Shown: positions 33,523 through 42,831, counted from the stretch's first letter. The stretch is 64,000 nt of DNA from Citrobacter sp. Marseille-Q6884 (GCF_945906775.1 NZ_CAMDRE010000002.1:1240001-1304000), one strand, 5' to 3'. Translations and numbers: made by a program. The notes: generated by a model from the letters alone, not told the origin.

Positions 33523-36500
33523 TTCAGGTACACGCTCCCGCTATCAATCCAGTAATGGCTACCGCTATGGCGACGATCCGCCAGCGTATTCAGTTTTAAT
33601 GTTAAGGCATCGGCGGCAACCGGCGTGCCGTCCTGCAGCCAGGCATCACTCAGTACGAAGTATTCAGGACCACTCTCTTTGGTCCCGCCGCGTAATTGCA
33701 ATCGAACATTTAACACACCATCGCCGGCAATGGTTTTCGCCAGTTCAGCCGAGTTAATACTCAGCGTATACAGCGGCGTGGCGGGCCAGCGACTGTTCGC
33801 CAGTTGACGAAAACCGAGCGTTACATTGCCCCGCAGCGGGAAGTGCAGACGGGTATCCAGCCTGGCGCCTGGCTTGTCCAGATCAATGTCGTGATACCAG
33901 ATGTTCTCATCGCGCAGGGTGTTGACCGTATTATCCAGTACACCAAGATAACGCACGGTGGAGTACGCGCCGATATCGGCGGCTTTGAAGTTAAAGCGCG
34001 GCAGGCGTAAGTCCAGCGCCAGGCTGCACAGCATTGCGCCGACGGCGGCGGTGGACTTCGGATTGCCGATCCGGCCTTGTTGGCTGAACGGATACCACTC
34101 ATGTACGCGGTAGCTGTCCATCCAGATCATGCGGTTAACCGGAACGGGCTGCAGATGGCGGATCAGCGCCTGTACACCAGGTAAGCAGGCGGGTCTGCCG
34201 GTCACCAGCAAAATGTCGCAGCGATAGTGTGAAATGGCTTCGCAAACAGCGTGCAGAGGGGCGGTAAGGGTAAATTGTCCCCCCAGTAATGCCTCTTGTA
34301 ACTGTCTGAACTGTACCTGTAACGGCACGCTCAGTACGTCAAAGGCGGGGGAACCCGGCGGCAGCGCATGATCGATGGCCTGCTGGATATAGTTCATCAC
34401 GTTGCGCGTTGGACGCTGGGAAAGCAACTCGCCAAAGGTGGCATGCAGCCCGGCAACAGGATCGTTGATATCACTTTGTTCCCATGCAGAAAGCACCGCA
34501 TGACCCAGCGGCATGAACAGCTGCAACGACGTTTGCTGACGCAAAATGGCCTGGGTATCGATGCGCCCGGAATCGCCAAACAGTGTGGCCATCAGCGCCG
34601 CAGCGTCGGTGACGCCCGCCTGCTGTAAACGGGTTTGCATAGCCGGTAATACGCAGCGCTGAATCACGTCCAGCAGCATATCATCGCCAGCGACCTTGAA
34701 TCCTTCACGAAACAGCAGGTGCGGGGTGATTTTGACATTCGCGCCGACGCCATCATCAAGCGAATAATGGACGACGGCCATATCTGTTGTACCGCCGCCA
34801 ATATCAATAGAGGCAACGCGCAGAGCGCGACCTTTCACTTCTCCAGGCTCCGGCAGACGATCCGGTCGGGCGAGGGCATAAAAAAACGATTCGGTGTGCC
34901 CGTCGTAGTGGGAAATCGCTTCGTTATACAGCCATACCAGTTGTCCGCAGCTGGCTTCATCCCATTCCATCTGGATCTCAGGGACGGGAACCACGCTTTT
35001 TTCCTGCTGTTTTCGGGTGGTGAAGTCTTCATCCTGGGGATGCCAGCCCATCGCTTTCCATACCAGCGCAATGGCTTCAAACATGCGCAGACGGAAGATC
35101 TCGCGCTCCTGTTTTGGCATGGCGGAAGGCAGCGTCAGGATCAGGGTGCGCAGTTGACGAGGCGAGGCAGGGAACCCCAGACGCAGGCGTGTCGCGACGC
35201 TGTTAATTTGCCCCAACGCCTGCGCCAGAATTTCGCACAGCATATGGGTCATCAGCGTGCTGCGACTGTACTGAGGAGAGAACACGGGCAGTCGATCGTC
35301 CTGTGGCAGGCTGAACAGCGGCTGTCCGTCGTCGTTCATCAGATTCATCAGCGGAAAGGCGGTGGCAAGCGGTTCGCGCTGGGTTTTGCTATTCATCTGG
35401 CTAAAACGCCAGTCGTGTAAAACCGGTGTTTCATCCCACAGGTAGCGGCGCGGGCTGGAGATCCCACTGCTGCCTTCGGTCCCCATCCGCTGCATCGCCA
35501 GTTTCCGGGCTTCATCGCCGACGCGTACAATCGACGGCCAGATAAACGCGTCATCGCGACCACTCTCAACGGAAAAGTGCTGCTTGCCGAACCGCGCTTC
35601 AGAAAACTCCAGACGACTGGTGAACAGGGGATCGTTAAGAAATTGAGGCTCACTTAACGAACGCACCTGAAGTTCAGCCGTCTGACGCAGCCCGTCATTG
35701 GCATCCCCATGATCCTCAATCAGTACGCCGCAGGTATGAGTATTGCCAATATCTAAAATCAGATCTACGGGAATCGCCGGGGTACTCAGCGTGTGCGTCA
35801 CCAGTTTGACTTCCGGGACGGAAAGCTGCTCGCCCAGCAGCGCCAGCACATTCAGCCAGTGCGCCTGGTACTCAAAGTTTCGCAGCGCGAGCTGGATCTC
35901 CTGCTCTGAACGGTTCTCTTTTTGCGTGACATGCTGCAGGAAGGATTCACGCAGCCAGCCGTCAATCCAGGTCTGGTCGAGGAAGTCGGCGATTTCGTTA
36001 TCCTGCCAGGCCAGCGCAAATCGCGTTCCGTTAAGCAGGTCATTTTCAGTTGGGGTCAACGCCGCAGGGGCATGCGCGGTCAGCTGACTGTCCAGCGCCA
36101 CGGTGACCCGGTGCGTGTTGCCTGCGCTGTCCGGTTGCGTCAGTTTTCGCACCTGCACGCGCGCCCAGTTATCCGGGCCTTCAACAAACGTGCGGGGCGG
36201 GTTAAAGCGCAGGAAAGGCAGCGGTAACCAGGCGCCGTCGAGCACATCCAGCGAATAATGTAACGCCTGCGTGCTCTCCGGCTTCACCACTTCGGGTTGT
36301 CCACCGCTCGTGCCTCGCAGGGTATAACGACCCGTGATCAGGTCGAAATCCAGTCTCAGTAGTGGGCCGTTTGCGGTTTTGCGCACGAAACGACCGTGAT
36401 GTGCGGATTCCTGTGGCGTCAGCCCAAAATCCAGAAACTGTACGCCGCTATTGGCGATGAGCGTGACGCTCTGTTTGTAATCACACAGATTGACCAACAT
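33519..36500 (-). CDS. srfB: SrfB, actin/Hsp70-like ATPase-fold component of SrfABC
   Basis: A protein of about 993 residues. Two phosphate motifs of the actin/Hsp70/sugar-kinase fold are plain: DIGNTHTCGVLIE near 250 (phosphate 1) and SIDIGGGTTDMAVVHYSL near 560 (phosphate 2). LLVTGRPACLPGVQALI near 768 resembles the adenosine motif. An N-terminal domain of about 240 residues precedes this core. No signal peptide is seen. I prefer ATG 36500 to GTG 36512, because AGGTG lies nine bases upstream and the start then sits four bases after the srfA stop. It overlaps srfC by four bases. SrfB is named as a Salmonella SsrB-regulated factor. Confidence 0.85.
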   Translation of the reverse strand: MLVNLCDYKQSVTLIANSGVQFLDFGLTPQESAHHGRFVRKTANGPLLRLDFDLITGRYTLRGTSGGQPEVVKPESTQALHYSLDVLDGAWLPLPFLRFNPPRTFVEGPDNWARVQVRKLTQPDSAGNTHRVTVALDSQLTAHAPAALTPTENDLLNGTRFALAWQDNEIADFLDQTWIDGWLRESFLQHVTQKENRSEQEIQLALRNFEYQAHWLNVLALLGEQLSVPEVKLVTHTLSTPAIPVDLILDIGNTHTCGVLIEDHGDANDGLRQTAELQVRSLSEPQFLNDPLFTSRLEFSEARFGKQHFSVESGRDDAFIWPSIVRVGDEARKLAMQRMGTEGSSGISSPRRYLWDETPVLHDWRFSQMNSKTQREPLATAFPLMNLMNDDGQPLFSLPQDDRLPVFSPQYSRSTLMTHMLCEILAQALGQINSVATRLRLGFPASPRQLRTLILTLPSAMPKQEREIFRLRMFEAIALVWKAMGWHPQDEDFTTRKQQEKSVVPVPEIQMEWDEASCGQLVWLYNEAISHYDGHTESFFYALARPDRLPEPGEVKGRALRVASIDIGGGTTDMAVVHYSLDDGVGANVKITPHLLFREGFKVAGDDMLLDVIQRCVLPAMQTRLQQAGVTDAAALMATLFGDSGRIDTQAILRQQTSLQLFMPLGHAVLSAWEQSDINDPVAGLHATFGELLSQRPTRNVMNYIQQAIDHALPPGSPAFDVLSVPLQVQFRQLQEALLGGQFTLTAPLHAVCEAISHYRCDILLVTGRPACLPGVQALIRHLQPVPVNRMIWMDSYRVHEWYPFSQQGRIGNPKSTAAVGAMLCSLALDLRLPRFNFKAADIGAYSTVRYLGVLDNTVNTLRDENIWYHDIDLDKPGARLDTRLHFPLRGNVTLGFRQLANSRWPATPLYTLSINSAELAKTIAGDGVLNVRLQLRGGTKESGPEYFVLSDAWLQDGTPVAADALTLKLNTLADRRHSGSHYWIDSGSVYLK

Positions 36501-36504
36501 AAAA

Positions 36505-37818
36505 TCAGGCACCTATCTTTTTGATCGTCATCGGGATTGCCGCGTGGTCGTCATAACGTGCGGTACAGGCCGCGACGTCGTTGGTTCCCGCTTTACAGGT
36601 GATTTCCGGCATTGGATAGCGCGAACCGTCGGTGCAACGCGCATTCCCGCGACTTTTAATCAGTAACTCGCCCGACTGATGCAGGCCGGAGAAAATGTCC
36701 GCGCGACAGACAATGTTGTCGCCATGCACAACCCGTGCGGTTCCTTTATTGGCCTGGATCTGATAACGCAGCGACGGGGCTTTGCCACTCACCGGATCTT
36801 TGATATCCACCATGACGCGCCAGTTACCGTTAAGAAAACGTGTCGTGCCGACTTTCATCTGACTGGCGTCCATGACCAGCGCATCTTTCGGGATGGCGGC
36901 AATCACGACGGGGCCGTCAGCGGGCTTTTCTTTTTTCACCGGTGGCGTGACTTCTGCCCGATGCAGAGGCAGTTCCTGCGTCAGTTCAGGTAAGGGGGTA
37001 TGATTCACCCGGACAACCTCAGTTGGTGTTGTAACAGGCGCGGTGGCGGTTTCCGGCGGCTGTTGCTTCCATAACAGGGGCGCGGCAATGGCGGCAATAA
37101 TCACGGCAGCGACAGGCAGACTCCACAGCGGTAAGCGACGTGCCGGTTTTTGCTGTTCTGTCGGCGCGGAAACGCTGGGTTCGCTGATGATGACCGGACT
37201 TTCAGGCTCCGGCTCGGGCACCGGAGGGAGGTCCATCACGGTTGTCAGTAACGGAGTATCCGCTTGCGCGAAAGTGATATCTGGCGCGATCTCTTCTTCC
37301 GGTTCGGGTTGTGGAGCCAGTATGACGGGAGGCTCATCGGCGACACGCAGGCAATCGAGAACATCATCACGGGTATTTTCGTTCAGATTAACGAAACCCC
37401 AGAACGTAATAACGGGTTTGCCATCCACCAGAAAAACATGATTCTCGCCAGGAAATTGCATCGCTTTTTCAAGCAGTGAGCCAAACAGCTGCAATGAGGT
37501 TTTCGCTGATTGCAGACTTTTACGGCTCAATGCGGCGGCATTTTCCTGAATACCGTGCAGATAGCGCAGCGCACGCAAACGCGCATCTTCATCAGCGCTT
37601 TTCCAGGCCACAGCCGTTCCTTCAAGCGGGGAATACCAGTCCACCCGATCGCCGTTATCGTTGATTTGTGGGATCGCCAGACAATCCGCCATTGCCTGCT
37701 GTTTGCGCAGACGAAGCGTTTCACGAATTTGCAATGCTGAATCAAATACGGCCTGACCGCCGCCGCCAACGGCCTGATAGTCATCCAGATTGCCGCTGCG
37801 CAAGAGAGTTTTTGCCAC
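36505..37818 (-). CDS. srfA: SrfA, membrane-anchored component of SrfABC
   Basis: A 437-residue protein starting with GTG, with AAGGGA eight bases before it. Residues 1-230 are cytoplasmic and end in a Pro/Glu-rich linker (EPEPEEE, PVPEPEPESP). One transmembrane helix is at about 233-252 (LPLWSLPVAAVIIAAIAAPL). A periplasmic Pro/Thr linker and a C-terminal domain with four or more cysteines (VCRADIFSG, NARCTDGS, ITCKAG, AACTARYD) follow, likely disulfide bonded. This topology suggests it links the cytosolic SrfB/SrfC to the cell envelope. It is the first gene of the operon and divergent from a peptide-binding protein gene. Confidence 0.85.
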   Translation of the reverse strand: MAKTLLRSGNLDDYQAVGGGGQAVFDSALQIRETLRLRKQQAMADCLAIPQINDNGDRVDWYSPLEGTAVAWKSADEDARLRALRYLHGIQENAAALSRKSLQSAKTSLQLFGSLLEKAMQFPGENHVFLVDGKPVITFWGFVNLNENTRDDVLDCLRVADEPPVILAPQPEPEEEIAPDITFAQADTPLLTTVMDLPPVPEPEPESPVIISEPSVSAPTEQQKPARRLPLWSLPVAAVIIAAIAAPLLWKQQPPETATAPVTTPTEVVRVNHTPLPELTQELPLHRAEVTPPVKKEKPADGPVVIAAIPKDALVMDASQMKVGTTRFLNGNWRVMVDIKDPVSGKAPSLRYQIQANKGTARVVHGDNIVCRADIFSGLHQSGELLIKSRGNARCTDGSRYPMPEITCKAGTNDVAACTARYDDHAAIPMTIKKIGA

Positions 37819-38100
37819 GTTGTTGTCCCTTAGACTTCTTCACGCATCTACTTTACGGGTTCTATAAACAAGCAAACGTCAGAAGAGAGGCCAAAAGGGG
37901 CGAATTTTCATGGCATAGCGTATTGGGAAAAAACTTGACGTGTTGAAAAAGACTTAAGGGAAATTATTCCACCTGCTGTGTCGAATTTATCAGCGAAATA
38001 CCCCTGATTAGAATAACCTGATAGTGATTTGTTATTAGTCAGTTTTTGTCAGCTATGCTCTGATAATCGTGTTAATAATAAAATTAGAAGGCTTATAACA

Positions 38101-39699
38101 ATGACTGCAAGGAAAACGTTACTCGCGTTGGCTCTGAGCGCTGTATTACCCACAGGCGCTGCATTCGCGGCCAATACGGACACCCTTATCTACTGCTCTG
38201 AAGCATCACCAGAATCCTTTAACCCCCAAATCGCCAGCTCGGGCCCCTCGTTTGTGGCCAGTTCGCAGGTGCTGTACAACCGACTGATCAATTTTGATCC
38301 GGTAAAAAATACCCCGATTCCGTCACTGGCGACCGACTGGACGATTTCCCCGGATGGCAAGACGTATACCTTTACGTTGCGCCAGGGCGTGAAATTTAAC
38401 AGCAACAAATTCTTCAAGCCAACTCGTGATTTCAACGCGGATGACGTTGTTTTCTCCGTATTACGCCAGAAAGATGCCGATCATCCGTACCACAACGTCT
38501 CACAGGGAAATTACGAATACTTTAACGATGTTGGACTGGATAAGCTGATTAAAGAGGTGAAGAAGGTTGATGACTATCACGTCCAGTTTGTACTGACGGA
38601 ACCAAACGCTGCCTTTCTCGCCGACTGGGGGATGGATTTTGCTTCGATTCTCTCGGCAGAATATGCGGATGCCATGCTGAAAAAGGGCACGCCGGAGAAC
38701 GTCGATAACTGGCCGATTGGTACCGGACCCTACGTGCTGCAACAGTACAAACAGGATTCGCAAATTCGCTATCTGGCCAACCCGAACTACTGGGATGGCG
38801 AGGTGCCGACCAAACATCTGATCTTCTCTATCACGCCAGACGTACAGACGCGTCTGGCAAAACTGCAAACGAATGAATGCCAGATTATCCCTGCGCCTTC
38901 GCCGGTACAGTTTGACGAGATCAAGAAAAATAGCGACCTGACGCTGCATACGGTAGAGGCGTTGAACGTCGGTTACCTGGCATTTAATACCGAGAAAAAA
39001 CCGTTTGATAATGTCCTGGTGCGTCAGGCGTTAAACTATGCAACGGATAAAAAAGCGATCATCAATGCCGTCTTTTTAGGCTCCGGCACGGTGGCGAAAT
39101 CACCGATTCCACCGAATATGATGGGCTTCAATAAAGACCTGAAGGATTACGAGTACGACCCGCAGAAAGCGAAAGATTTGCTGAAGAAAGCAGGGCTGGA
39201 GAACGGTTTTGAGGCGACGCTGTGGTCTATGCCGGTTCAACGCCCCTATAACCCGAACTCCCGACGCATTGCCGAGATGATTCAAAGCGACTGGGCGAAA
39301 GTCGGCGTGAAGGCGAAAATTGTCTCTTATGAATGGGGTGAATACCTTTCCGGCATGCGTAAGGGTGAGCACGACACGGCGTTGTTTGGCTGGATGTCAG
39401 ATAACGGTGACCCGGATAACTTCGCAGATGTGCTGCTGGGCTGCAACAGCATTAAAACCGGATCAAACGCCGCACGTTGGTGTGATAAAGCGTATAATTC
39501 TCTGGTTCAAAAAGCGAAACTGGTGAGTAAACCGGAAGAACGTGCCGCGCTCTACCAACAGTCGCAAGAGATTTTCTACCAGCAGGCACCGTGGATCGCT
39601 CTGGCAAACGGCAAAACGTTCTTTGCGACGCGCAGTAATGTCAGCGGGTACAGCGTGAGCCTGATGGGCAGTGATTTTTCAAAAGCAAAACTCAATTAA
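38101..39699 (+). CDS. DppA-like periplasmic peptide-binding protein (orphan)
   Basis: A 532-residue cluster C binding protein. The signal peptide ends at AFA (22-24). Family features include SPESFNPQ at the mature N-terminus, YTFTLRQGVKFNSNKFFKPT and WPIGTGPYVL. It closely resembles E. coli DppA (dipeptides/haem). No permease or ATPase gene is nearby, so it probably feeds the Dpp transporter encoded elsewhere or acts as a chemoreceptor ligand carrier. AGAAGG at 38088-38093 sets the start. It is divergent from srfA and precedes ydcY by 17 bases. E. coli K-12 lacks it here. Confidence 0.88.
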   Translation: MTARKTLLALALSAVLPTGAAFAANTDTLIYCSEASPESFNPQIASSGPSFVASSQVLYNRLINFDPVKNTPIPSLATDWTISPDGKTYTFTLRQGVKFNSNKFFKPTRDFNADDVVFSVLRQKDADHPYHNVSQGNYEYFNDVGLDKLIKEVKKVDDYHVQFVLTEPNAAFLADWGMDFASILSAEYADAMLKKGTPENVDNWPIGTGPYVLQQYKQDSQIRYLANPNYWDGEVPTKHLIFSITPDVQTRLAKLQTNECQIIPAPSPVQFDEIKKNSDLTLHTVEALNVGYLAFNTEKKPFDNVLVRQALNYATDKKAIINAVFLGSGTVAKSPIPPNMMGFNKDLKDYEYDPQKAKDLLKKAGLENGFEATLWSMPVQRPYNPNSRRIAEMIQSDWAKVGVKAKIVSYEWGEYLSGMRKGEHDTALFGWMSDNGDPDNFADVLLGCNSIKTGSNAARWCDKAYNSLVQKAKLVSKPEERAALYQQSQEIFYQQAPWIALANGKTFFATRSNVSGYSVSLMGSDFSKAKLN

Positions 39700-39716
39700 T
39701 GCGTTAAGGAGAATAT

Positions 39717-39950
39717 ATGTCGCACCTGGATGACGTCAGTGCTCGTGTCGATGCCGCCATTGAAGAGAGCGTTATTACGCATATGAATGAACTGCTGGTT
39801 GCGCTCAGTGAAGATACAGAACTGAGCCGGGAAGAGCGTTACACCCAGCAACAGCGTTTGCGTACGACTATCGCGCATCACGGGCGTCAACACAAAGAAG
39901 ATATGGAAGCACGTCGTGAGCAACTGACGAAGGGCGGCACAATCCTCTGA
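39717..39950 (+). CDS. ydcY: YdcY, DUF2526 small protein
   Basis: A 77-residue soluble helical protein, highly charged (AIEESVITHMNELLVALSED, then REERYTQQQRLRTT), the same length as E. coli YdcY. Function is unknown. AAGGAG lies nine bases before the ATG. Spacing to the upstream binding-protein gene is short enough for co-transcription. It ends at a long inverted repeat. Confidence 0.9.
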   Translation: MSHLDDVSARVDAAIEESVITHMNELLVALSEDTELSREERYTQQQRLRTTIAHHGRQHKEDMEARREQLTKGGTIL

Positions 39951-39970
39951 CGGTTGACGATCTCAACCTC

Positions 39971-40009
39971 GTATCTGGCCTGCGGGCGCGTAACCCGTAG
40001 GCCAGATAC
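39971..40009. terminator. Long inverted repeat between ydcY and ydcZ
   Basis: GTATCTGGCCTGCGGG (39971-39986) pairs with CCCGTAGGCCAGATAC (39994-40009), a 16-base stem with one mismatch or wobble. It lies between two convergent genes. It looks like a REP-type element that can act as a two-way terminator. Confidence 0.65.
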
Positions 40010-40015
40010 GTGCCA

Positions 40016-40465
40016 TTAAAATGAACGTCTGGCCACCAGCCAGGCACCCACCACCAATAACACGGCACCACACACCGGACCCACCAGCGCACGCAGCGGT
40101 ACGCCATGACTGCGCAATATATCCAGCACCAGCCCTCCAATTAGTTGGCTGGCGACCAGTACCGCAATGGTGGTGGCCGCACCGACGTTTTGGTATCCAC
40201 TGATACTGGCGAAAACAAAGAACGACCCAAGTAAACCGGGGATTAACGTCCACCAGCGTACGCTGGAGACCAGTTCGCCAAACCCCGCCGCACCTTGCTT
40301 AAACCACAAAATGCTGACAAACAGCACAATCCCGACCAGCGAGTTCAGGAGCATGGCGATCAGGATGGTCGATGAGGTCTGCGTAATTCGCACCATTAAG
40401 GTGTTTTGCACCACCAGACCAATGCCTGCGGCAATCAGAAAGGAGAGGGTCAGCGTCTGGTTCAT
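40016..40465 (-). CDS. ydcZ: YdcZ, DMT-family inner-membrane protein (DUF606)
   Basis: A 149-residue protein with five predicted helices, a half-length DMT/EamA relative (DUF606), ending GAWLVARRSF as in E. coli YdcZ. Half-size members work as dimers; the substrate is unknown. The ATG at 40465 overlaps the mnaT stop by one base (TGATG), so it is translated with mnaT. Confidence 0.9.
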   Translation of the reverse strand: MNQTLTLSFLIAAGIGLVVQNTLMVRITQTSSTILIAMLLNSLVGIVLFVSILWFKQGAAGFGELVSSVRWWTLIPGLLGSFFVFASISGYQNVGAATTIAVLVASQLIGGLVLDILRSHGVPLRALVGPVCGAVLLVVGAWLVARRSF

Positions 40466-40980
40466 CAACGGGCGTCCGGTTCGTTGCTATCGTCTAACTG
40501 AAGTTGCATAAAGGTCAGATCCAGCCAGCGGCCGAATTTGGTGCCGACCTGCGGCATTTGTGCGGTTAGTACAAAACCCAGCGTACGATGCAGGTGCAGC
40601 GACGCTTCGTTTTGCGACTCAATGCCCGCCACCATCACATGCTTTCCGCAGGCGCGGGCTTCTTCAATTAATCTGCTGAGTAGCGCCCGTCCCAAACCTT
40701 TTCCCTGATGATCTGGATGCACATAGACTGAATGTTCAACGGTGTGACGGAATCCATCAAAGTTACGCCAGTCGCCAAAGGACGCATATCCTGTGACCAC
40801 GCCATCTTCTTCACTGACCAGAACCGGGTACCCCAGCAACTGACGGGCTTCATACCATGAGATACGGTTTTCGGCATCGACCGTCTGATCGTTCCAGATT
40901 GCTGCGGTATGAAGAACGGCGTGATTGTAGATTTCTGCGATAGCGGCGCAGTCGTCTTTGCTGGCAAATCGAATTGACAT
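40465..40980 (-). CDS. mnaT: L-methionine sulfoximine/sulfone N-acetyltransferase MnaT (YncA)
   Basis: A 171-residue GNAT enzyme. The acetyl-CoA loop is VYVHPDHQGKGLGRALLSRL near 80-100. YncA-type proteins acetylate methionine analogues such as methionine sulfoximine, giving resistance; the bar/pat family is related. The C-terminus is slightly extended. It is first of a two-gene unit with ydcZ and divergent from an HTH-cupin regulator 37 bases away. Confidence 0.9.
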   Translation of the reverse strand: MSIRFASKDDCAAIAEIYNHAVLHTAAIWNDQTVDAENRISWYEARQLLGYPVLVSEEDGVVTGYASFGDWRNFDGFRHTVEHSVYVHPDHQGKGLGRALLSRLIEEARACGKHVMVAGIESQNEASLHLHRTLGFVLTAQMPQVGTKFGRWLDLTFMQLQLDDSNEPDAR

Positions 40981-41017
40981 GTTGAACCTCAGGGATTGTT
41001 CACTATAGTATTACGAT

Positions 41018-41593
41018 ATGAATACTATTGAAGACAGCATAAATCAACGGATCAGTGCAAGAATTCGCATTGAGCGGGAATCTCGTGGCTGGTCACTTAC
41101 GGAACTTGCTGAGCGGGCAGGCGTATCGCGGGCGATGATCCATAAAATTGAGCGCGCGGAGAGCAGCCCCACGGCCACACTGCTGGGACGACTTTCCGGG
41201 GCGTTTGGTATCAGCATGTCAACGCTGATCGCACGGGCTGAAATGCAGGAGGGCAAATTACTGCGTTTCGCCGATCAACCGGTGTGGCACGACCCGCAGA
41301 GTCACTATTTGCGCCGCCATGTTTCACCGCGAAGCGATCTGCCCATCGATCTGGTGCAAATAGAATTGCCTGCCGGGAGTGATATTCCGATGCCGGCGTC
41401 TTCCTACGTGCAGGCCAGACAGCTTATCTGGCTGCAGCAGGGGGAGTTAGTTTTTGTCGAAGGAGACACGCGCCATGAGATGAAAGCGGGCGATTGTCTG
41501 GAACTGGGGCCGCCGAATGACTGCCGGTTTATCAATGAAACCCCGCAATCCTGCGTTTACCTGGTTGTGCGGTTAAACCACGCAGGCAACTAA
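41018..41593 (+). CDS. HTH-cupin transcriptional regulator
   Basis: A 191-residue protein with an XRE helix-turn-helix (LTELAERAGVSRAMIHKIER, about 26-45) and a C-terminal cupin. It resembles SutR in design but only loosely in sequence. It is divergent from mnaT-ydcZ across a 37-base spacer containing the palindrome ACTATAGT (41002-41009), so it likely controls mnaT and itself. The effector is unknown. E. coli K-12 has no such gene here. Confidence 0.85.
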   Translation: MNTIEDSINQRISARIRIERESRGWSLTELAERAGVSRAMIHKIERAESSPTATLLGRLSGAFGISMSTLIARAEMQEGKLLRFADQPVWHDPQSHYLRRHVSPRSDLPIDLVQIELPAGSDIPMPASSYVQARQLIWLQQGELVFVEGDTRHEMKAGDCLELGPPNDCRFINETPQSCVYLVVRLNHAGN

Positions 41594-41662
41594 TGTGAAA
41601 GCATCTCCAGGGTGGGGCGTCTACTATTGATGAATTCATGCCAAAAGCAGAGGAGAGCATCA

Positions 41663-42697
41663 ATGGGTCAACAAATGCAACGCAATCGCCGCTGGGTACT
41701 GGCTTCACGCCCGTATGGCGCACCTGTGCCGGAGAATTTCCGGCTGGAAGAGGATTCGGTCGCCACCCCCGGTGAAGGACAGGTGTTACTGCGCAACGTT
41801 TATCTGTCGCTCGATCCCTATATGCGCGGGAGAATGAGTGATGAACCTTCGTACTCCCCGCCGGTAGAGATCGGTGCCGTTATGGTGGGTGGAACCGTCA
41901 GCCGGGTTGTCACTTCTCATCATCCTGACTATCAACCCGGAGAATGGGTACTCAGCTACAGCGGATGGCAGGATTTCGACATTTCCGATGGCAGCGGACT
42001 GGTAAAACTGGGTGACAACCCGGAACATCCGTCCTGGGCTTTGGGCCTGTTAGGCATGCCAGGATTTACCGCATATATGGGACTGCTGGATATCGGCCAG
42101 CCGAAAAGCGGCGAAACCCTGGTGGTTGCCGCCGCGACGGGGCCTGTTGGCGCCACCGTTGGGCAAATCGGAAAACTCAAAGGGTGTCGGGTAGTCGGTG
42201 TTGCGGGTGGGGCAGAGAAGTGCCGCCATGCGACGGAGGTGCTCGGTTTTGATCTTTGTCTCGATCATCATGCGCAGGATTTCGCGCAACAACTGGCGCA
42301 AGCCTGCCCGCAGGGGATCGACATCTATTATGAAAACGTCGGCGGAAAAGTGTTTGACGCCGTGCTGCCGTTACTGAATACCTCTGCGCGAATTCCGGTC
42401 TGTGGACTGGTCAGTGGTTATAACGCCACAGAATTACCGTCTGGCCCCGACCGTTTACCGTTGCTGATGGCTACATTGCTGAAAAAGCGCATCCGCATGC
42501 AGGGTTTTATCATCAGCCAGGATTATGGCCATCGCATTCATGAGTTTCAGGAACAGATGGGGCGTTGGGTCAATGAAGGCAAAATCCAGTACCGTGAACA
42601 GGTAACCGTAGGGCTGGAAAAGGCACCGGAAACGTTTATTGGTCTGCTGACCGGGAAGAACTTTGGCAAAGTTGTTATACGCCTTGCAGATGAATAA
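41663..42697 (+). CDS. curA: NADPH-dependent curcumin/alkenal reductase CurA (YncB)
   Basis: A 344-residue medium-chain reductase of the leukotriene B4 dehydrogenase type, without zinc. The N-terminus QRNRRWVLASRP and LSLDPYMRGRM are family marks; the NADPH motif is AAATGPVGATVGQ, followed by GVAGGAEKC. E. coli CurA reduces the double bonds of curcumin and 2-alkenals. AGGAG at 41651-41655 fixes ATG 41663; 17 in-frame codons upstream are not used. It is monocistronic, ending at a short hairpin. Confidence 0.92.
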   Translation: MGQQMQRNRRWVLASRPYGAPVPENFRLEEDSVATPGEGQVLLRNVYLSLDPYMRGRMSDEPSYSPPVEIGAVMVGGTVSRVVTSHHPDYQPGEWVLSYSGWQDFDISDGSGLVKLGDNPEHPSWALGLLGMPGFTAYMGLLDIGQPKSGETLVVAAATGPVGATVGQIGKLKGCRVVGVAGGAEKCRHATEVLGFDLCLDHHAQDFAQQLAQACPQGIDIYYENVGGKVFDAVLPLLNTSARIPVCGLVSGYNATELPSGPDRLPLLMATLLKKRIRMQGFIISQDYGHRIHEFQEQMGRWVNEGKIQYREQVTVGLEKAPETFIGLLTGKNFGKVVIRLADE

Positions 42698-42719
42698 GGC
42701 TAAAGAGTAAGAGTGATGT

Positions 42720-42740
42720 GCCGCTCCTTTTGTGAGCGGC
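42720..42740 (+). terminator. Hairpin after curA
   Basis: GCCGCTC (42720-42726) and GAGCGGC (42734-42740) form a seven-base stem, with a T-rich loop but no T run after it. Confidence 0.45.
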
Positions 42741-42804
42741 CTGTTAAACATCTATGGAGAAAATAAGAAGGTTGTCGTCAGAACGTGAATAAAGACTCCA
42801 CTTT

Positions 42805-42831
42805 GAGATAAATAATGATTACTATTCTCAT
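42805..42831. promoter_or_regulatory. Fur box upstream of yncE
   Basis: GATAAATAATGATTACTATT continuing to CTCATT contains overlapping GATAAT-like hexamers and ends with the reversed arm ATTCTCATT, a good match to the Fur consensus GATAATGATTATCATTATC. It lies about 80 bases before yncE, which is Fur-repressed in E. coli. Confidence 0.7.

Noticed and set aside
34719..35420. 233-codon plus-strand frame opposite srfB
   Set aside because: It covers the region coding for the phosphate-2 motif of SrfB on the other strand and has no plausible start or partner.
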